Shown here one piece after another: positions 28,259 through 36,963 of a DNA stretch of 64,000 nt. Numbering within the stretch: the stretch's first letter is position 1; each line of letters begins with the position of its first letter. The notes under the pieces are model-generated. The model did no database searches. It was given only the letters and a program-made list of their open reading frames with translations, and had not been told where the DNA came from. The stretch is from Mucilaginibacter pankratovii (lineage in GTDB: Bacteria > Bacteroidota > Bacteroidia > Sphingobacteriales > Sphingobacteriaceae): positions 434,001 to 498,000 of the forward strand of contig NZ_JACWMY010000001.1 of NCBI RefSeq assembly GCF_014773265.1, given 5' to 3'. Made by a program: the position numbers and the translations under genes.

Positions 28259-29416
28259 TCAGAAAAAGCTTCCGGTGGCTTTCCTGGCCATGCTTGCGAC
28301 AGTGCCGGCGCTCCGGCCGAAAGTAGAGGTAGCAGAACTAATACCCGAGGTGGAAATGATCCATGTGGAAATGCTGGGTACCGTGAACATACAGATGGCA
28401 CCGATCATGAAAACTATAATCACAGTTCCGAAAGAAAGAATGCCGTTGCCTGCAAACCAGGCCATTTTTTCCAAATTAGCGCTTAGCCCGTTTTCTCCAA
28501 CGAGTTCTTTGTATTTGCTGATCTCGGAGGTTAGTGCGTATTCCTGCATCAAGCCGGTCAGGTACATGATCAGGTACGCAATGCCGCTGTAAAGGTTAAC
28601 CGATACAAAGCGGGCTACCCAGGTACTGAAGCTGTCCCTAAATGCGGGAAGAATACTGACTGCTACGGCAAACGGCCCAAGGATAATAAGGATCGTTGAA
28701 TAGATGATCTGGATCATAAAGATGATGTAGACCGCCAGTCGCAAGATCCAGATACCCAATAATTCCAACAACTGGGTAAATAGCAACTGCATGCCGACGG
28801 TCAAACGGTTCTTCAATTCCAGTAAGGGTGATACCACAGAGCTGATCCCTTGTTTAACCGTGCTGGTGACAGAATCCCAGGCCTGCCCGTACCAGGTATC
28901 GCTTTCCTTTTCGGCAACTTCCGTCTGCGCCTGGTAAGTATATAAAGAATTGGCTACGGCCAGCATCAGGCTGGAGCGGTTGAGCCGAAGGTTGTTTACG
29001 ATCGTTTGTTCGCTGTTAAACATTTGCTCCGTCTGATTAGTCACCAGATCAGTTGGAAAAGCGATCATTCTGACAAATGGCCCCCACCACAGGATAATCA
29101 TTGCTAAGCCAAAAGGGCGAAGCAACGGCATTACCTCTAACTGCTTATCGCCGACTATCATTTCATACGATTTGATGGCGAAGAAAATGATCATAAATAT
29201 GGCGGACAAGGCTTTCGCATCGGTAATAAAAAGGTCAAAATGAGACCATACCGATTCTTTAAGCCCTTTCAAAAAGACCATCACACCTTGTTCATATACA
29301 CCGTCACCCTGAAGGAATTGCAAGGTTTTGGAGTTATCGGGGGTATTGCCGGCCTGGGCAAAAGCTACCGTGATACAACAGGTCAGCAGCAGCACTAAGG
29401 TGAACTTTTTTTTCAT
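28259..29416 (-). CDS. traJ: conjugative transposon protein TraJ (VirB6-like)
   Basis: 385 residues from MKKKFTLVLLLTCCITVAFAQ (signal peptide). The mature protein carries about seven transmembrane segments, e.g. LIFFAIKSYEMI region, MIILWWGPFVRMIA, YIIFMIQIIYSTILIILG, and GIAYLIMYLTGLM. The pattern WWGPFVRMIAFP is typical of TraJ. It forms the polytopic channel component. The open frame further upstream (to 29560) has no signal sequence and overlaps the gene before it, so I do not use it. The start overlaps the previous stop by 4 bp (ATGA). Confidence 0.9.
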   Translation of the reverse strand: MKKKFTLVLLLTCCITVAFAQAGNTPDNSKTLQFLQGDGVYEQGVMVFLKGLKESVWSHFDLFITDAKALSAIFMIIFFAIKSYEMIVGDKQLEVMPLLRPFGLAMIILWWGPFVRMIAFPTDLVTNQTEQMFNSEQTIVNNLRLNRSSLMLAVANSLYTYQAQTEVAEKESDTWYGQAWDSVTSTVKQGISSVVSPLLELKNRLTVGMQLLFTQLLELLGIWILRLAVYIIFMIQIIYSTILIILGPFAVAVSILPAFRDSFSTWVARFVSVNLYSGIAYLIMYLTGLMQEYALTSEISKYKELVGENGLSANLEKMAWFAGNGILSFGTVIIVFMIGAICMFTVPSISTWIISTSGISSATSTFGRSAGTVASMARKATGSFF

Positions 29417-30192
29417 TGTACATGTTGTAAAACTTTGCGGGCGATCTGGATATCTGTTTGCGGTGTCCATTCGGTAACGGTTATTTGTCCCGCCTTTAAT
29501 TTTTGTTGCTGCGCGGTCATGTTTAGCGTGGCCTGGGCAGAAGAAGTACGTATGGCCCAAACACCGGCAAGTGTGCGGTATTCCATGAGCAGCCGATGAT
29601 AGGCGACAATACGGGAGCCACGGTCCATGGTTGTGGCGTGTGCCGCCTGAACCCTTTCTTTGAGCATATCCAGCTCATTTTTATACCAGGCATATAAACC
29701 CTCGGAAACAAGTTTAGAACTCACCTGCGGCGATAGGCCGCTTAAAATGGAAGCATAAGAGTTGTCCAGAACGGGCTTTAATTCGTTACGGTAATAGAGT
29801 TGCCATAGCGGGTCTGCATCGGTAATTAGCCCGGATTGATTGGCGATCTCGGAAAGCGCGGTGTTCCGTACGGTATCGGATTGGAGTTTGTATTTGTTAT
29901 CCGTACTGTTCATGGCACCGACCAGAGCCAGGCGCTGCGTTTGCGGCCCTGTCGCGCTTAGCGGCCGCAGATCGTTTTTGTGATAGTTCGGATGAAAGAG
30001 GCCCCATGTTAACCAGTAATAAGGGTTCAGACTTAAAAAGCCCGCCTTGGGTGTGAATTTGTTCTGGTCCCATTGCAGGTAAACCATGCGCTCCTGCTGG
30101 TAGCGGACGGCCTGGTCGCTGGCGAGGGTTTGCGCGAAAGACCGGTGGATCAGGGCGAACAGCATTAAACTGATCGGAATTAAGATTTTCAT
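29413..30192 (-). CDS. secreted conjugation-cluster protein
   Basis: 259 residues from MKILIPISLMLFALIHRSFAQ, a signal peptide that fixes the start; an open frame continues upstream without one. The mature part has a SDQAVRYQQERMVYLQWDQNKFTPK-like stretch and a helical C-terminal half. It is between the TraI-like paralogues and traJ, so it is probably a periplasmic component of the Tra channel. I cannot match it to one Tra letter. It is linked to both neighbours by 4-bp ATGA overlaps. Confidence 0.7.
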   Translation of the reverse strand: MKILIPISLMLFALIHRSFAQTLASDQAVRYQQERMVYLQWDQNKFTPKAGFLSLNPYYWLTWGLFHPNYHKNDLRPLSATGPQTQRLALVGAMNSTDNKYKLQSDTVRNTALSEIANQSGLITDADPLWQLYYRNELKPVLDNSYASILSGLSPQVSSKLVSEGLYAWYKNELDMLKERVQAAHATTMDRGSRIVAYHRLLMEYRTLAGVWAIRTSSAQATLNMTAQQQKLKAGQITVTEWTPQTDIQIARKVLQHVQ

Positions 30193-30854
30193 TGGCGTAA
30201 ATATTTTGCGTTTTGGATGATTTGGCTGACAAAGATTTTGTCCCGGTTGATATAATCGGGAAACGGGGTCAGGGTGGCCAAAAGGCCGCGTTGCTTTGCC
30301 CAGTACATGGACTTCCATGCACCATAAGCAAGGCCATCCAGGATCTGTAGTTGCTGGGTGACCTTACGTAAAAGTTGATCCCGCGAATTATAATCCGCGA
30401 GGACATTATCACCATCTTTCAGGATATACCCTGAAACATCGCTGACCAGGGCTAACGACCGGGTTCGCATTTCCGCTGCCAGATCATTGGCGACGACAAG
30501 CAGGTACGGTTCACTTTTGGCCAAAGCCAGTGCCTGATTAATATAGCTGGTCATATCGGCGATGATAACTGCCATGTTTTTAACGGCAAGGCCATCTTTT
30601 AATGCTGAATTTACATTTGCCAGGCCTTCATAGATGATGGTCTGTGCCAATACGACCGAACCTACGTTGGTATTCAGGTCGGTGATATTGTTATTGATCT
30701 TACTGAGGTATTGCTCATGCGTGGATTCAGCACCGCTGCGCACCACGCCATTTTGTGTAACGGCGATGAGGTGCTGGTAATCGATAACATATTGCTGTGC
30801 CATAAGAGCGGATAAATTACATAGCAGCAGTATGATGGTAAGTAAAATTTTCAT
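30189..30854 (-). CDS. TraI-like secreted protein, paralogue 1 of 3
   Basis: A 221-residue secreted protein with a signal peptide (MKILLTIILLLCNLSALMAQ), mostly alpha-helical, ending in NRDKIFVSQIIQNAKYLRQ. The two following proteins upstream on this strand have the same length and the same C-terminal motif (IIQNARYLK, VLTNAKYLK), so they form a paralogous set. This resembles the helical periplasmic TraI/DUF4141-type proteins between traG and traJ. Coupled to both neighbours by 4-bp overlaps. Confidence 0.7.
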   Translation of the reverse strand: MKILLTIILLLCNLSALMAQQYVIDYQHLIAVTQNGVVRSGAESTHEQYLSKINNNITDLNTNVGSVVLAQTIIYEGLANVNSALKDGLAVKNMAVIIADMTSYINQALALAKSEPYLLVVANDLAAEMRTRSLALVSDVSGYILKDGDNVLADYNSRDQLLRKVTQQLQILDGLAYGAWKSMYWAKQRGLLATLTPFPDYINRDKIFVSQIIQNAKYLRQ

Positions 30855-31516
30855 TTGAGGTATCTGGCGTTTTGAATGATCTCTCCGGCAATCGCTTTAT
30901 CGGCGTCAATAAAATTTTGGAACGGATTTGCAGCTCTTAACAGGGCGGCAATGCTGGAATATTGCATCATGCTCAACATATTGCCGGACAAATTCTGAAT
31001 ATTACTTAGTTCCGAAATCACGTAGTCAAACAGCATTTTGCGGTCAGCCGCTTTAAGCTGATTAATATCCCTTAAAGACAGCGTTAAACCGGTAACATAA
31101 GCTACCAGGCTTTTTGCTTGGGCCGCAAACTGTAGGGACGACTGGTAACCGATGGCAATCAGTGCCGGGTTCTTTTGAACCAATTGGATGATCTGTGCCT
31201 GGTTACTGACGATCCGGCTAACCATGGGTGTGGCATAAATGCCGATATCAGCAAGGTTGATGGCCGTTCCAAGCGTATTGTAACGCTGCTGTAGTGTCCG
31301 GTAAGTCGCTTTCATCTTATCCAGCAAGGTCAGGTTAGCCTGTTCGTTGGCGGTAGCCAACGCCTGCTGATTTTTGGCCTTGACCTGTAATTTATTTTCG
31401 GATTCGGACTCATCAACCAGCTGGTGAAGCGCGGGTATATCCAGGATCTTTTGCTGGGCGAATGATTTTGCGAAAGGCAGTAAGCACAGCGTTAGGAAAG
31501 CTAATTTGAATTTCAC
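30851..31516 (-). CDS. TraI-like secreted protein, paralogue 2 of 3
   Basis: A 221-residue secreted helical protein with signal peptide (LAFLTLCLLPFAKSFAQ). Its first half differs from the other two (a coiled-coil with QVKAKNQQALATANEQANL), while the C-terminal half (DADKAIAGEIIQNARYLK) is shared. The start overlaps the stop of the gene before it in an ATGA. Function unknown beyond the inferred role in the conjugation channel. Confidence 0.7.
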   Translation of the reverse strand: MKFKLAFLTLCLLPFAKSFAQQKILDIPALHQLVDESESENKLQVKAKNQQALATANEQANLTLLDKMKATYRTLQQRYNTLGTAINLADIGIYATPMVSRIVSNQAQIIQLVQKNPALIAIGYQSSLQFAAQAKSLVAYVTGLTLSLRDINQLKAADRKMLFDYVISELSNIQNLSGNMLSMMQYSSIAALLRAANPFQNFIDADKAIAGEIIQNARYLK

Positions 31517-32193
31517 GGCTTCAGGTATTTAGCATTGGTTAGTACCTCATTAGCGATTCTTACGTCCTGATTTTGCCACTCGGACCAGGGGTTTAGCGAC
31601 CGAAATACGCCATTGATCTTGGCCCAGTACATGGCCCTGTTCATCCCATAGGCGATACCCCGAAGAATACGCATTTCGTCAGCGATGTGGTTAAGCAGCT
31701 TACCCCGTTCACCGGAATCCATCAGGTTATTGTTTCCACCTTTCAATACAAAGGCACTAACGTCGGAGGCAAGAGTGACCGCCCTGGTTTGAAAATCACG
31801 GGCGCCTTGTTCAGCAAACAGTAAAAGCACGGGATCTGACTTTGCTAATTTAACCGATGATTCCACATCCGTAATGATGTCTGAACCGCACTGGGCGATC
31901 TCTTTAATGGTAACCAGGTTGTTGATGACAGAAGCGACCTGACTTAAACCCTGGTAGATCCTGTTTTGAAGATTATTAACGATGACCAGCTGGCCGCTTA
32001 CAGCCAACTGGCCTTTCTGTATCAGGTCAAGCTTATTATTGGTGGTATTTAATTGGCCGTTGATGATACCTGAATTAACCGCGATGGCAGCGGAAACCGC
32101 AGGATCAACGGTGAGAGTTTGTGCTATAACTGTAGTAGTGAACAATCTCAGGGCAAATCCTAAAATTGAAACGATGAAAATTTTAACGCTCAT
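31513..32193 (-). CDS. TraI-like secreted protein, paralogue 3 of 3
   Basis: A 226-residue secreted helical protein with an N-terminal signal (IVSILGFALRLFTTTVIAQ). It is closest to paralogue 1 in the middle (VKLAKSDPVLLLFAEQGARDFQTRAVTLASDVSAFVLKGG against ALAKSEPYLLVVANDLAAEMRTRSLALVSDVSGYILKDG). The C-terminus is RIANEVLTNAKYLKP. It follows traG with a 4-bp overlap, so traG, the three paralogues and the next gene are translationally coupled as one chain. Confidence 0.72.
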   Translation of the reverse strand: MSVKIFIVSILGFALRLFTTTVIAQTLTVDPAVSAAIAVNSGIINGQLNTTNNKLDLIQKGQLAVSGQLVIVNNLQNRIYQGLSQVASVINNLVTIKEIAQCGSDIITDVESSVKLAKSDPVLLLFAEQGARDFQTRAVTLASDVSAFVLKGGNNNLMDSGERGKLLNHIADEMRILRGIAYGMNRAMYWAKINGVFRSLNPWSEWQNQDVRIANEVLTNAKYLKP

Positions 32194-34613
32194 GGGGATT
32201 GATATTGATTAACCTGTGTAATAAAAGCCGGCAAAGATTTTCCGCTGGCTTTAAAGTCCCTGATAAAGGTGTCAAGGCCTTCCGGATAAGAACCGAATCG
32301 ATTGGTGTAGCTTTCCACCGCAGATTTTTCGGGTTTTTCGGTCGTATAGGTCAGATACTGCTGAAGGGATACTTCAACCCCATAAACTTCACCAACGGCC
32401 CCCCGGCGGATGTAAACTTCTTTAAACCTGCCGCGACCTTCGGTATTATCAAGTTGGTTTATGGTAAATATCTTACGCCGTTCGGTTTCATTGATCGACA
32501 GCAGGGCTGCGATATCGTTGTAATTGTCTTTAAATTTGGTTTGGTCAAGCAGGCAAATGGTGTCGGAGTTATTAATAATACTATCCTTTACCACCGCATT
32601 TCCAATGATGTCACCCAGTTCCTGGGTTACTACAATAGCTTCGCCCCAAAATTTCCTGACCGTTTTATACAGATAAAGCAGGTAACCAGCCATTAAAGGA
32701 CTGGCTATGGCTTTCCAGGCTTCTTCGACCACTAAAGCCTTTCGCTTGTCTGACCGGTAACGCATCTTCTGAATGAAGACATCCATGATGATGAGCGTGA
32801 CGATCGGAAATAAAATCTTATGCTCCTTGATCGAATCGATTTCGAACACAATAAAGCGTTCGGTGAACAGCGATTTATCTGCTTCCTTGTTTAAAATAGG
32901 CGCAAATTCACCGCCTTTATAAAATTTTTTAAGCACATACCGGAACTCATCAAAATCAAAAATGATCTTCTCTTCAGCCTTGATCTCCGGAATCTTAACC
33001 AGTGCGAATTCGTAAAAAGTATTAAAGTTTAGCTCCGTGCTTTCAGCAAAGGACAGACTGTAATAACCGCTGATCACGTTGGCCACCACATCTCTTTCCA
33101 CTGCGCTGAAGGTACCCTCGGCACCTTTCCAGGCCACCCCGATCAGGGTACATAAAAAGTCTTTCTTTTCAATATTATACTCCTCTTCGGTGATCCGGAA
33201 GGGGTTCATCGTGATCGGCGTTTTATCGGTATAGGTGATATACTTGCCCTGGTAATAGGAACAAAGCCCGGAATAGGAATGCCCTGTGTCAACGATCACC
33301 ATATCCATGTTATAAAGCATGTACTGTTCGATCAGCGCATTCATAAAGAAGCTCTTCCCCGAGCCGCTGGGCCCTAAAACAAACTTATTCCGGTTATTGA
33401 TCCGGCCAGTCCGCATCGGCAGATCTGCCGGATCCATGCCAACTGGGATACCCTGGCGGTCGGTAAAACGAAGAAGGAAATCAGATGGCTCGTCCTGTGG
33501 CAGGGATTCTTTAAAGAAAAAACAAAGAGCTGCATCACAAGTGGTCAGGAACCAATCGTACTCTTTCAATTCAACGCCGTTTCCCGGGAGTGCAGTTCTA
33601 AATAATTCGAGCTGGTTATAAGCGTTACTACTGGGGATGATCCCTAATTGAAAAAGCGAACTTTCAATGAAATTAACCGCTTTCTGGATAGCGACAACCG
33701 GAGCGGTCACCACGATATTGAAGTGGCAATTTACTAATAGCTGGTTTTCCCTGGCCACATCCACCAGCAACTGGTCAATATCCTCCACACAGAGTAGGTT
33801 GGCGGGATCAGGTATACCAGCATGGCGCTTTTTCTTTTGCTCCAATTTTCTCAGGGTGGTGACCTGATTGGGGATTTCAATGACCTGATTAAATACGATC
33901 ACATCCACGCCGGGAACTTTAAACAGGAATGAAAGAAAATCCACCGGAAATCCCCGCATGCTTTCCTTTTCGTTCAGCTCGATATGGGTTGCAACATCCG
34001 GCGGAAGATCGATGCTGTCGATGTTCACCAAACTGATATTCCGGACAACCTTATCACCAATCCGGATCTCCGTTTCTGACGGAGCCAGATTATTCAGCAC
34101 AATATTGGGTTTGCCAAAATCCATGCTGAGCATTTGGAGCACCAGCCGGTTCAGCCTGGCTTCATTTAGCGCTGATGCCGATGGAATGATATCGAGTACT
34201 TTGCCAACCGCTTGCCTGAATTCTGACAGCACCCGGCTGTTGTACACATAAAACGCGCCTTTTTTAACCTGCCGGGTAATCGTCAGGTAAGTAGTTACCT
34301 GCAGGCATTCCCTTCCGTTAAAGTGTTCGTTATATTTTTGCTGGAGATATTCTGTAGCAGCGCCCGCCCTGTAGGGTGCACGGCTAATGATATCCTGTTT
34401 TTGGAGCAAATAGCCGTCGCCCAGAATTTTGACGACGTTGTTGAGTAAATGGTGAAACTCATCGTAACCGGCAGGATAAGCGGAAAAACGGGTGACGGGG
34501 TTGACCATTTGAATGACAACCGAACATTCACCGCTTAGCCCGATAAGCAGATCGTATTCACCATCCTTATCCACCCCTGCATAGGGAATGCTAAATAAGG
34601 TTTTTACGGCCAT
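32190..34613 (-). CDS. traG: conjugation ATPase TraG (VirB4-like)
   Basis: An 807-residue ATPase energising the type IV secretion channel. Walker A is LGPSGSGKSFFMN near residue 410, Walker B is KRKALVVEEAWKAIAS, and the C-terminal WGEAIVVTQELGDIIGN is the VirB4/TraG sensor-like region. The N-terminal 350 residues are the family's membrane-proximal domain. It is the VirB4 homologue and should not be confused with the VirD4-type coupling protein at 16692. It overlaps the DUF4133 gene by 23 bp and the next gene by 4 bp. Confidence 0.95.
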   Translation of the reverse strand: MAVKTLFSIPYAGVDKDGEYDLLIGLSGECSVVIQMVNPVTRFSAYPAGYDEFHHLLNNVVKILGDGYLLQKQDIISRAPYRAGAATEYLQQKYNEHFNGRECLQVTTYLTITRQVKKGAFYVYNSRVLSEFRQAVGKVLDIIPSASALNEARLNRLVLQMLSMDFGKPNIVLNNLAPSETEIRIGDKVVRNISLVNIDSIDLPPDVATHIELNEKESMRGFPVDFLSFLFKVPGVDVIVFNQVIEIPNQVTTLRKLEQKKKRHAGIPDPANLLCVEDIDQLLVDVARENQLLVNCHFNIVVTAPVVAIQKAVNFIESSLFQLGIIPSSNAYNQLELFRTALPGNGVELKEYDWFLTTCDAALCFFFKESLPQDEPSDFLLRFTDRQGIPVGMDPADLPMRTGRINNRNKFVLGPSGSGKSFFMNALIEQYMLYNMDMVIVDTGHSYSGLCSYYQGKYITYTDKTPITMNPFRITEEEYNIEKKDFLCTLIGVAWKGAEGTFSAVERDVVANVISGYYSLSFAESTELNFNTFYEFALVKIPEIKAEEKIIFDFDEFRYVLKKFYKGGEFAPILNKEADKSLFTERFIVFEIDSIKEHKILFPIVTLIIMDVFIQKMRYRSDKRKALVVEEAWKAIASPLMAGYLLYLYKTVRKFWGEAIVVTQELGDIIGNAVVKDSIINNSDTICLLDQTKFKDNYNDIAALLSINETERRKIFTINQLDNTEGRGRFKEVYIRRGAVGEVYGVEVSLQQYLTYTTEKPEKSAVESYTNRFGSYPEGLDTFIRDFKASGKSLPAFITQVNQYQSP

Positions 34614-34878
34614 AATGATTTAAAATGTAAATGTTAGAAGTGCGGCTCTTGGAATGAAGGCCGCCTTTTTGCTTACCGGCTGTGAATAGTAATCCGCCGA
34701 CAATAGATCCGATAAGCACAACGGCACCCAGCCACATATTGACCAGTGACATGGTTAACGCGCCAAAAACGAGACCGGTTAAAAGGGAGGCAATCCCCCA
34801 GTAAATGAACTTGCCTTTGAACCCTTTGAATATAAGGGGCCGTTGAAGCCCCTTATATACTGGATACTTTCTGGCCAT
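34591..34878 (-). CDS. traF: DUF4133 protein (TraF/VirB3-like)
   Basis: 95 residues from MARKYPVYKGLQRPLIFKGF, the standard start of DUF4133 proteins, and then two hydrophobic segments (WGIASLLTGLVFGALTMS, WLGAVVLIGSIVGGLLF). It is the small inner-membrane VirB3-like component; in this order it precedes traG. The longer open frame (to 34944) overlaps traE completely and is not needed. Its ATG shares a base with the stop of traE (TAATG). Confidence 0.9.
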   Translation of the reverse strand: MARKYPVYKGLQRPLIFKGFKGKFIYWGIASLLTGLVFGALTMSLVNMWLGAVVLIGSIVGGLLFTAGKQKGGLHSKSRTSNIYILNHYGRKNLI

Positions 34879-35183
34879 TATAAGCCGAAGAAAGCTTTGA
34901 TTACCAATGCGGATACCACCAGGAATACGCAGGAACCACCCCATCCCATCAGCTCTTTGTTGATATCCTGGTCACCGCTGTTCCACTTAGAGTAGACGCG
35001 AATGGCACCAACAATACCGACGATACCACCAATCACCAGAGTGATATTGGTAACCGGTGCTACATAGGTTTTGAGTGTGGATGTGGCCGTGTTCAGGCCA
35101 TTAACGCCGCTTTGGGCGAATACAGGAATTGACAGGGCCAGCAATACGGCTGAAGCCCAAAACTTTTTGGTTTTTGAAAACAT
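34878..35183 (-). CDS. traE: DUF4134 protein (TraE/VirB2-like), copy 1
   Basis: A 101-residue protein with a signal peptide (FWASAVLLALSIPVFAQ), a short soluble start (GVNGLNTATSTLKTYVAPV) and two transmembrane helices with the conserved linker GAIRVYSKWNSGDQDINKELMGW. This is the DUF4134 signature. It is probably the pilin-like (VirB2) subunit. A 212-bp non-coding gap upstream separates it from the second copy. Confidence 0.93.
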   Translation of the reverse strand: MFSKTKKFWASAVLLALSIPVFAQSGVNGLNTATSTLKTYVAPVTNITLVIGGIVGIVGAIRVYSKWNSGDQDINKELMGWGGSCVFLVVSALVIKAFFGL

Positions 35184-35395
35184 TAAAAAGGAGAAAAAAT
35201 ATTGGCGGAGATCTTTTAAAGCCTGCCGGGAGACGGCTGGTTATCATTAAAAGGGCATTCAGATCACGAAATATGCCCCAGTTCTTTAACCCGAACGGGT
35301 GGAGTTAATCAGCGTTTGTCCATTGGGTCAACGTGATTATTTTGGAGATGGAAATCTTTTATAGCTTCCGGAGAAGAAGCGAAGAATAAAGGCGT

Positions 35396-35686
35396 TCAGA
35401 TTCCGAACAACGCCCTTAAGAAAGCACCCGCGAGGGTAATAAAAATGGCGGCAAAAAACCAGGCAGCAACATCTGAATCGACGCGGTCTTTCCCCATTTG
35501 CGCGTTATGATAGATCTTCAATGCGCCATTCAAACCCACTAAAGTGGCGATGACGAGGGAACAATCAAAAGCGGAGAAGAAAGAAGCTGTCAGATCCTGT
35601 TTGGCCTGTTGCATTTCGGCGATGCCGGGTTGTGCCATAGTTGCTAACCAACCGAGGAAGCAACACGCAGTCAGGAACCATTTCAT
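35396..35686 (-). CDS. DUF4134 protein (TraE/VirB2-like), copy 2
   Basis: A 96-residue DUF4134 protein with signal peptide (WFLTACCFLGWLATMAQ), a first helix DCSLVIATLVGLNGALKIYHN and the linker QMGKDRVDSDVAAWFFAAI. It is clearly homologous to copy 1 but the linker sequence is different, so this is an old duplication. The two could form a mixed pilus or serve different stages. It ends in a 212-bp gap and begins 2 bp from the next gene. Confidence 0.85.
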   Translation of the reverse strand: MKWFLTACCFLGWLATMAQPGIAEMQQAKQDLTASFFSAFDCSLVIATLVGLNGALKIYHNAQMGKDRVDSDVAAWFFAAIFITLAGAFLRALFGI

Positions 35687-35688
35687 GG

Positions 35689-35973
35689 CTAAAAACTGAC
35701 TGCCCTGGTGTATTCGATCACTTCTTCCCGGGCAAGGTTAAACATTTGTTTGAGGCTTACCCCTCCTGAAGAGGCGATGGAAGATCCGGTATCATTTGCA
35801 GCGGATTCCTCTATATGTGATCTAATCGGATCAATGTCCTCAACAAAAGTGAGTTCATGTTTATCTTGTTGGGTATCGGCACGCTTACTGCGCAATTGAT
35901 CCCAAAAGATGATGGCTGCATAGTACAAAGTGTACAAGCCAAATAGCCAAACGGCAAATTTTATCCAGGTCAT
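35689..35973 (-). CDS. small membrane protein of the tra cluster
   Basis: A 94-residue protein with one N-terminal transmembrane helix (IKFAVWLFGLYTLYYAAIIFW) and a charged cytoplasmic tail (RADTQQDKHELTFVEDIDPIRSHIEE). It overlaps the RHH-like gene by 4 bp and precedes the second DUF4134 gene, in the place where TraC/TraD-type proteins lie in other elements. It has no recognisable catalytic motif. Confidence 0.65.
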   Translation of the reverse strand: MTWIKFAVWLFGLYTLYYAAIIFWDQLRSKRADTQQDKHELTFVEDIDPIRSHIEESAANDTGSSIASSGGVSLKQMFNLAREEVIEYTRAVSF

Positions 35974-36329
35974 AAGTCGGTGTTTTGAATAAATTGTTTA
36001 ATAATGGTTTTCAGCTCCGGGTAAGAATCAAAGAAGTGTTTCACGGCAAAGGCGACAAATTTGGTCACATCAACATTGGTAGCCATCTTGAACTTGTTCA
36101 TTAGATCGAGGGTCTGTTTATCCAGCCGGATATGCGCCATACTTTTGCAGTCACTATTGTCATAAGCGATCATTGCTTTGAGTATGGTCGATTCCATGAT
36201 CTTATCGGCCTTTTTCTTTGCTTTTCCCTGGATATCATCAGGCGGGCCCTGTTGCTCACTTGTCTGCTTTTCGCCGGGCCTAACCATTTTTTCGCGGAGC
36301 TGATCGGCCAGTGATTTTATTTTTTCCAT
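35970..36329 (-). CDS. ribbon-helix-helix-like protein, DUF3408/TraB type
   Basis: A 119-residue protein. Residues 1-45 are charged, and the C-terminal half is a short strand followed by two helices (MAHIRLDKQTLDLMNKFKMAT, VDVTKFVAFAVKHFFDSY), the shape of a ribbon-helix-helix DNA-binding domain. The DUF3408/TraB family occurs next to ParA-like TraA in Bacteroidetes ICEs. The pair ParA plus RHH protein is the make-up of a type Ib partition module; the overlap with the ParA gene is 13 bp. It may bind the octad array at 37992-38351. Confidence 0.72.
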   Translation of the reverse strand: MEKIKSLADQLREKMVRPGEKQTSEQQGPPDDIQGKAKKKADKIMESTILKAMIAYDNSDCKSMAHIRLDKQTLDLMNKFKMATNVDVTKFVAFAVKHFFDSYPELKTIIKQFIQNTDL

Positions 36330-36943
36330 AAGTAGTCGGCAAAAATCTCTTCGAATACCGGCGTGATCACCGGATATAAAGAAAGGGGTGTATGAAAAGT
36401 GGTGATGCGCTGAAAGTCGATCCGGTCAGGAATAGGCGGCGTTATTTTGCCGAAACGGGAAAGCTGCTCATTGACTTCGCTCATGATCTCGAATTTTACA
36501 TTCGCTTTGATCCGGTTAGGAACGAAGATCACGTCCACTTTAGGATTTACTTTTTTGAGGACCACGGTAAATAACACGGTGGATTCGAAGGTGAACTCAT
36601 CGTAAGCAAAGGGGCAGATCACCAGGTCGGCGATCTTAAAAACAGGTATCAACCCGTCATCATCCAGCTTACCGGGTAGGTCGATGAGCACCGCATCTTT
36701 TTTGTTTTTGGCCAGGACCGGGCCAAGTACCGGAAAGCTGTCCAGGTTAGCGGGTAATACCTCGTAAGGTTCCTCATTTTCCAGCACTTTGGCTTTTTCG
36801 TATTTTTGAGATATGGACTGCTGGTAGTCCATATCAATGAGGGTTACCGGCCAATCCTTAGCCAGGCTCAGGTAATTCCCTGATAGGACGGTGAGCGTAC
36901 TTTTTCCTACGCCACCTTTTTGGTTTCCAAATAGACATATCAT
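36317..36943 (-). CDS. ParA/MinD-family ATPase (TraA-type)
   Basis: A 208-residue P-loop ATPase with the deviant Walker A NQKGGVGKSTLTVL, a middle VLIDLPGKLDDDG (Walker B-like) and FVPNRIKANVKFE. The length is that of small ParA proteins of partition type Ib, without an N-terminal DNA-binding domain. In Bacteroidetes elements it is named TraA. It may segregate the excised element or position the transfer machinery. It starts 20 bp after the relaxase gene end and is coupled to the DUF3408 gene. Confidence 0.88.
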   Translation of the reverse strand: MICLFGNQKGGVGKSTLTVLSGNYLSLAKDWPVTLIDMDYQQSISQKYEKAKVLENEEPYEVLPANLDSFPVLGPVLAKNKKDAVLIDLPGKLDDDGLIPVFKIADLVICPFAYDEFTFESTVLFTVVLKKVNPKVDVIFVPNRIKANVKFEIMSEVNEQLSRFGKITPPIPDRIDFQRITTFHTPLSLYPVITPVFEEIFADYLWKK

Positions 36944-36963
36944 AATTATTCATGGTTTTTCCC

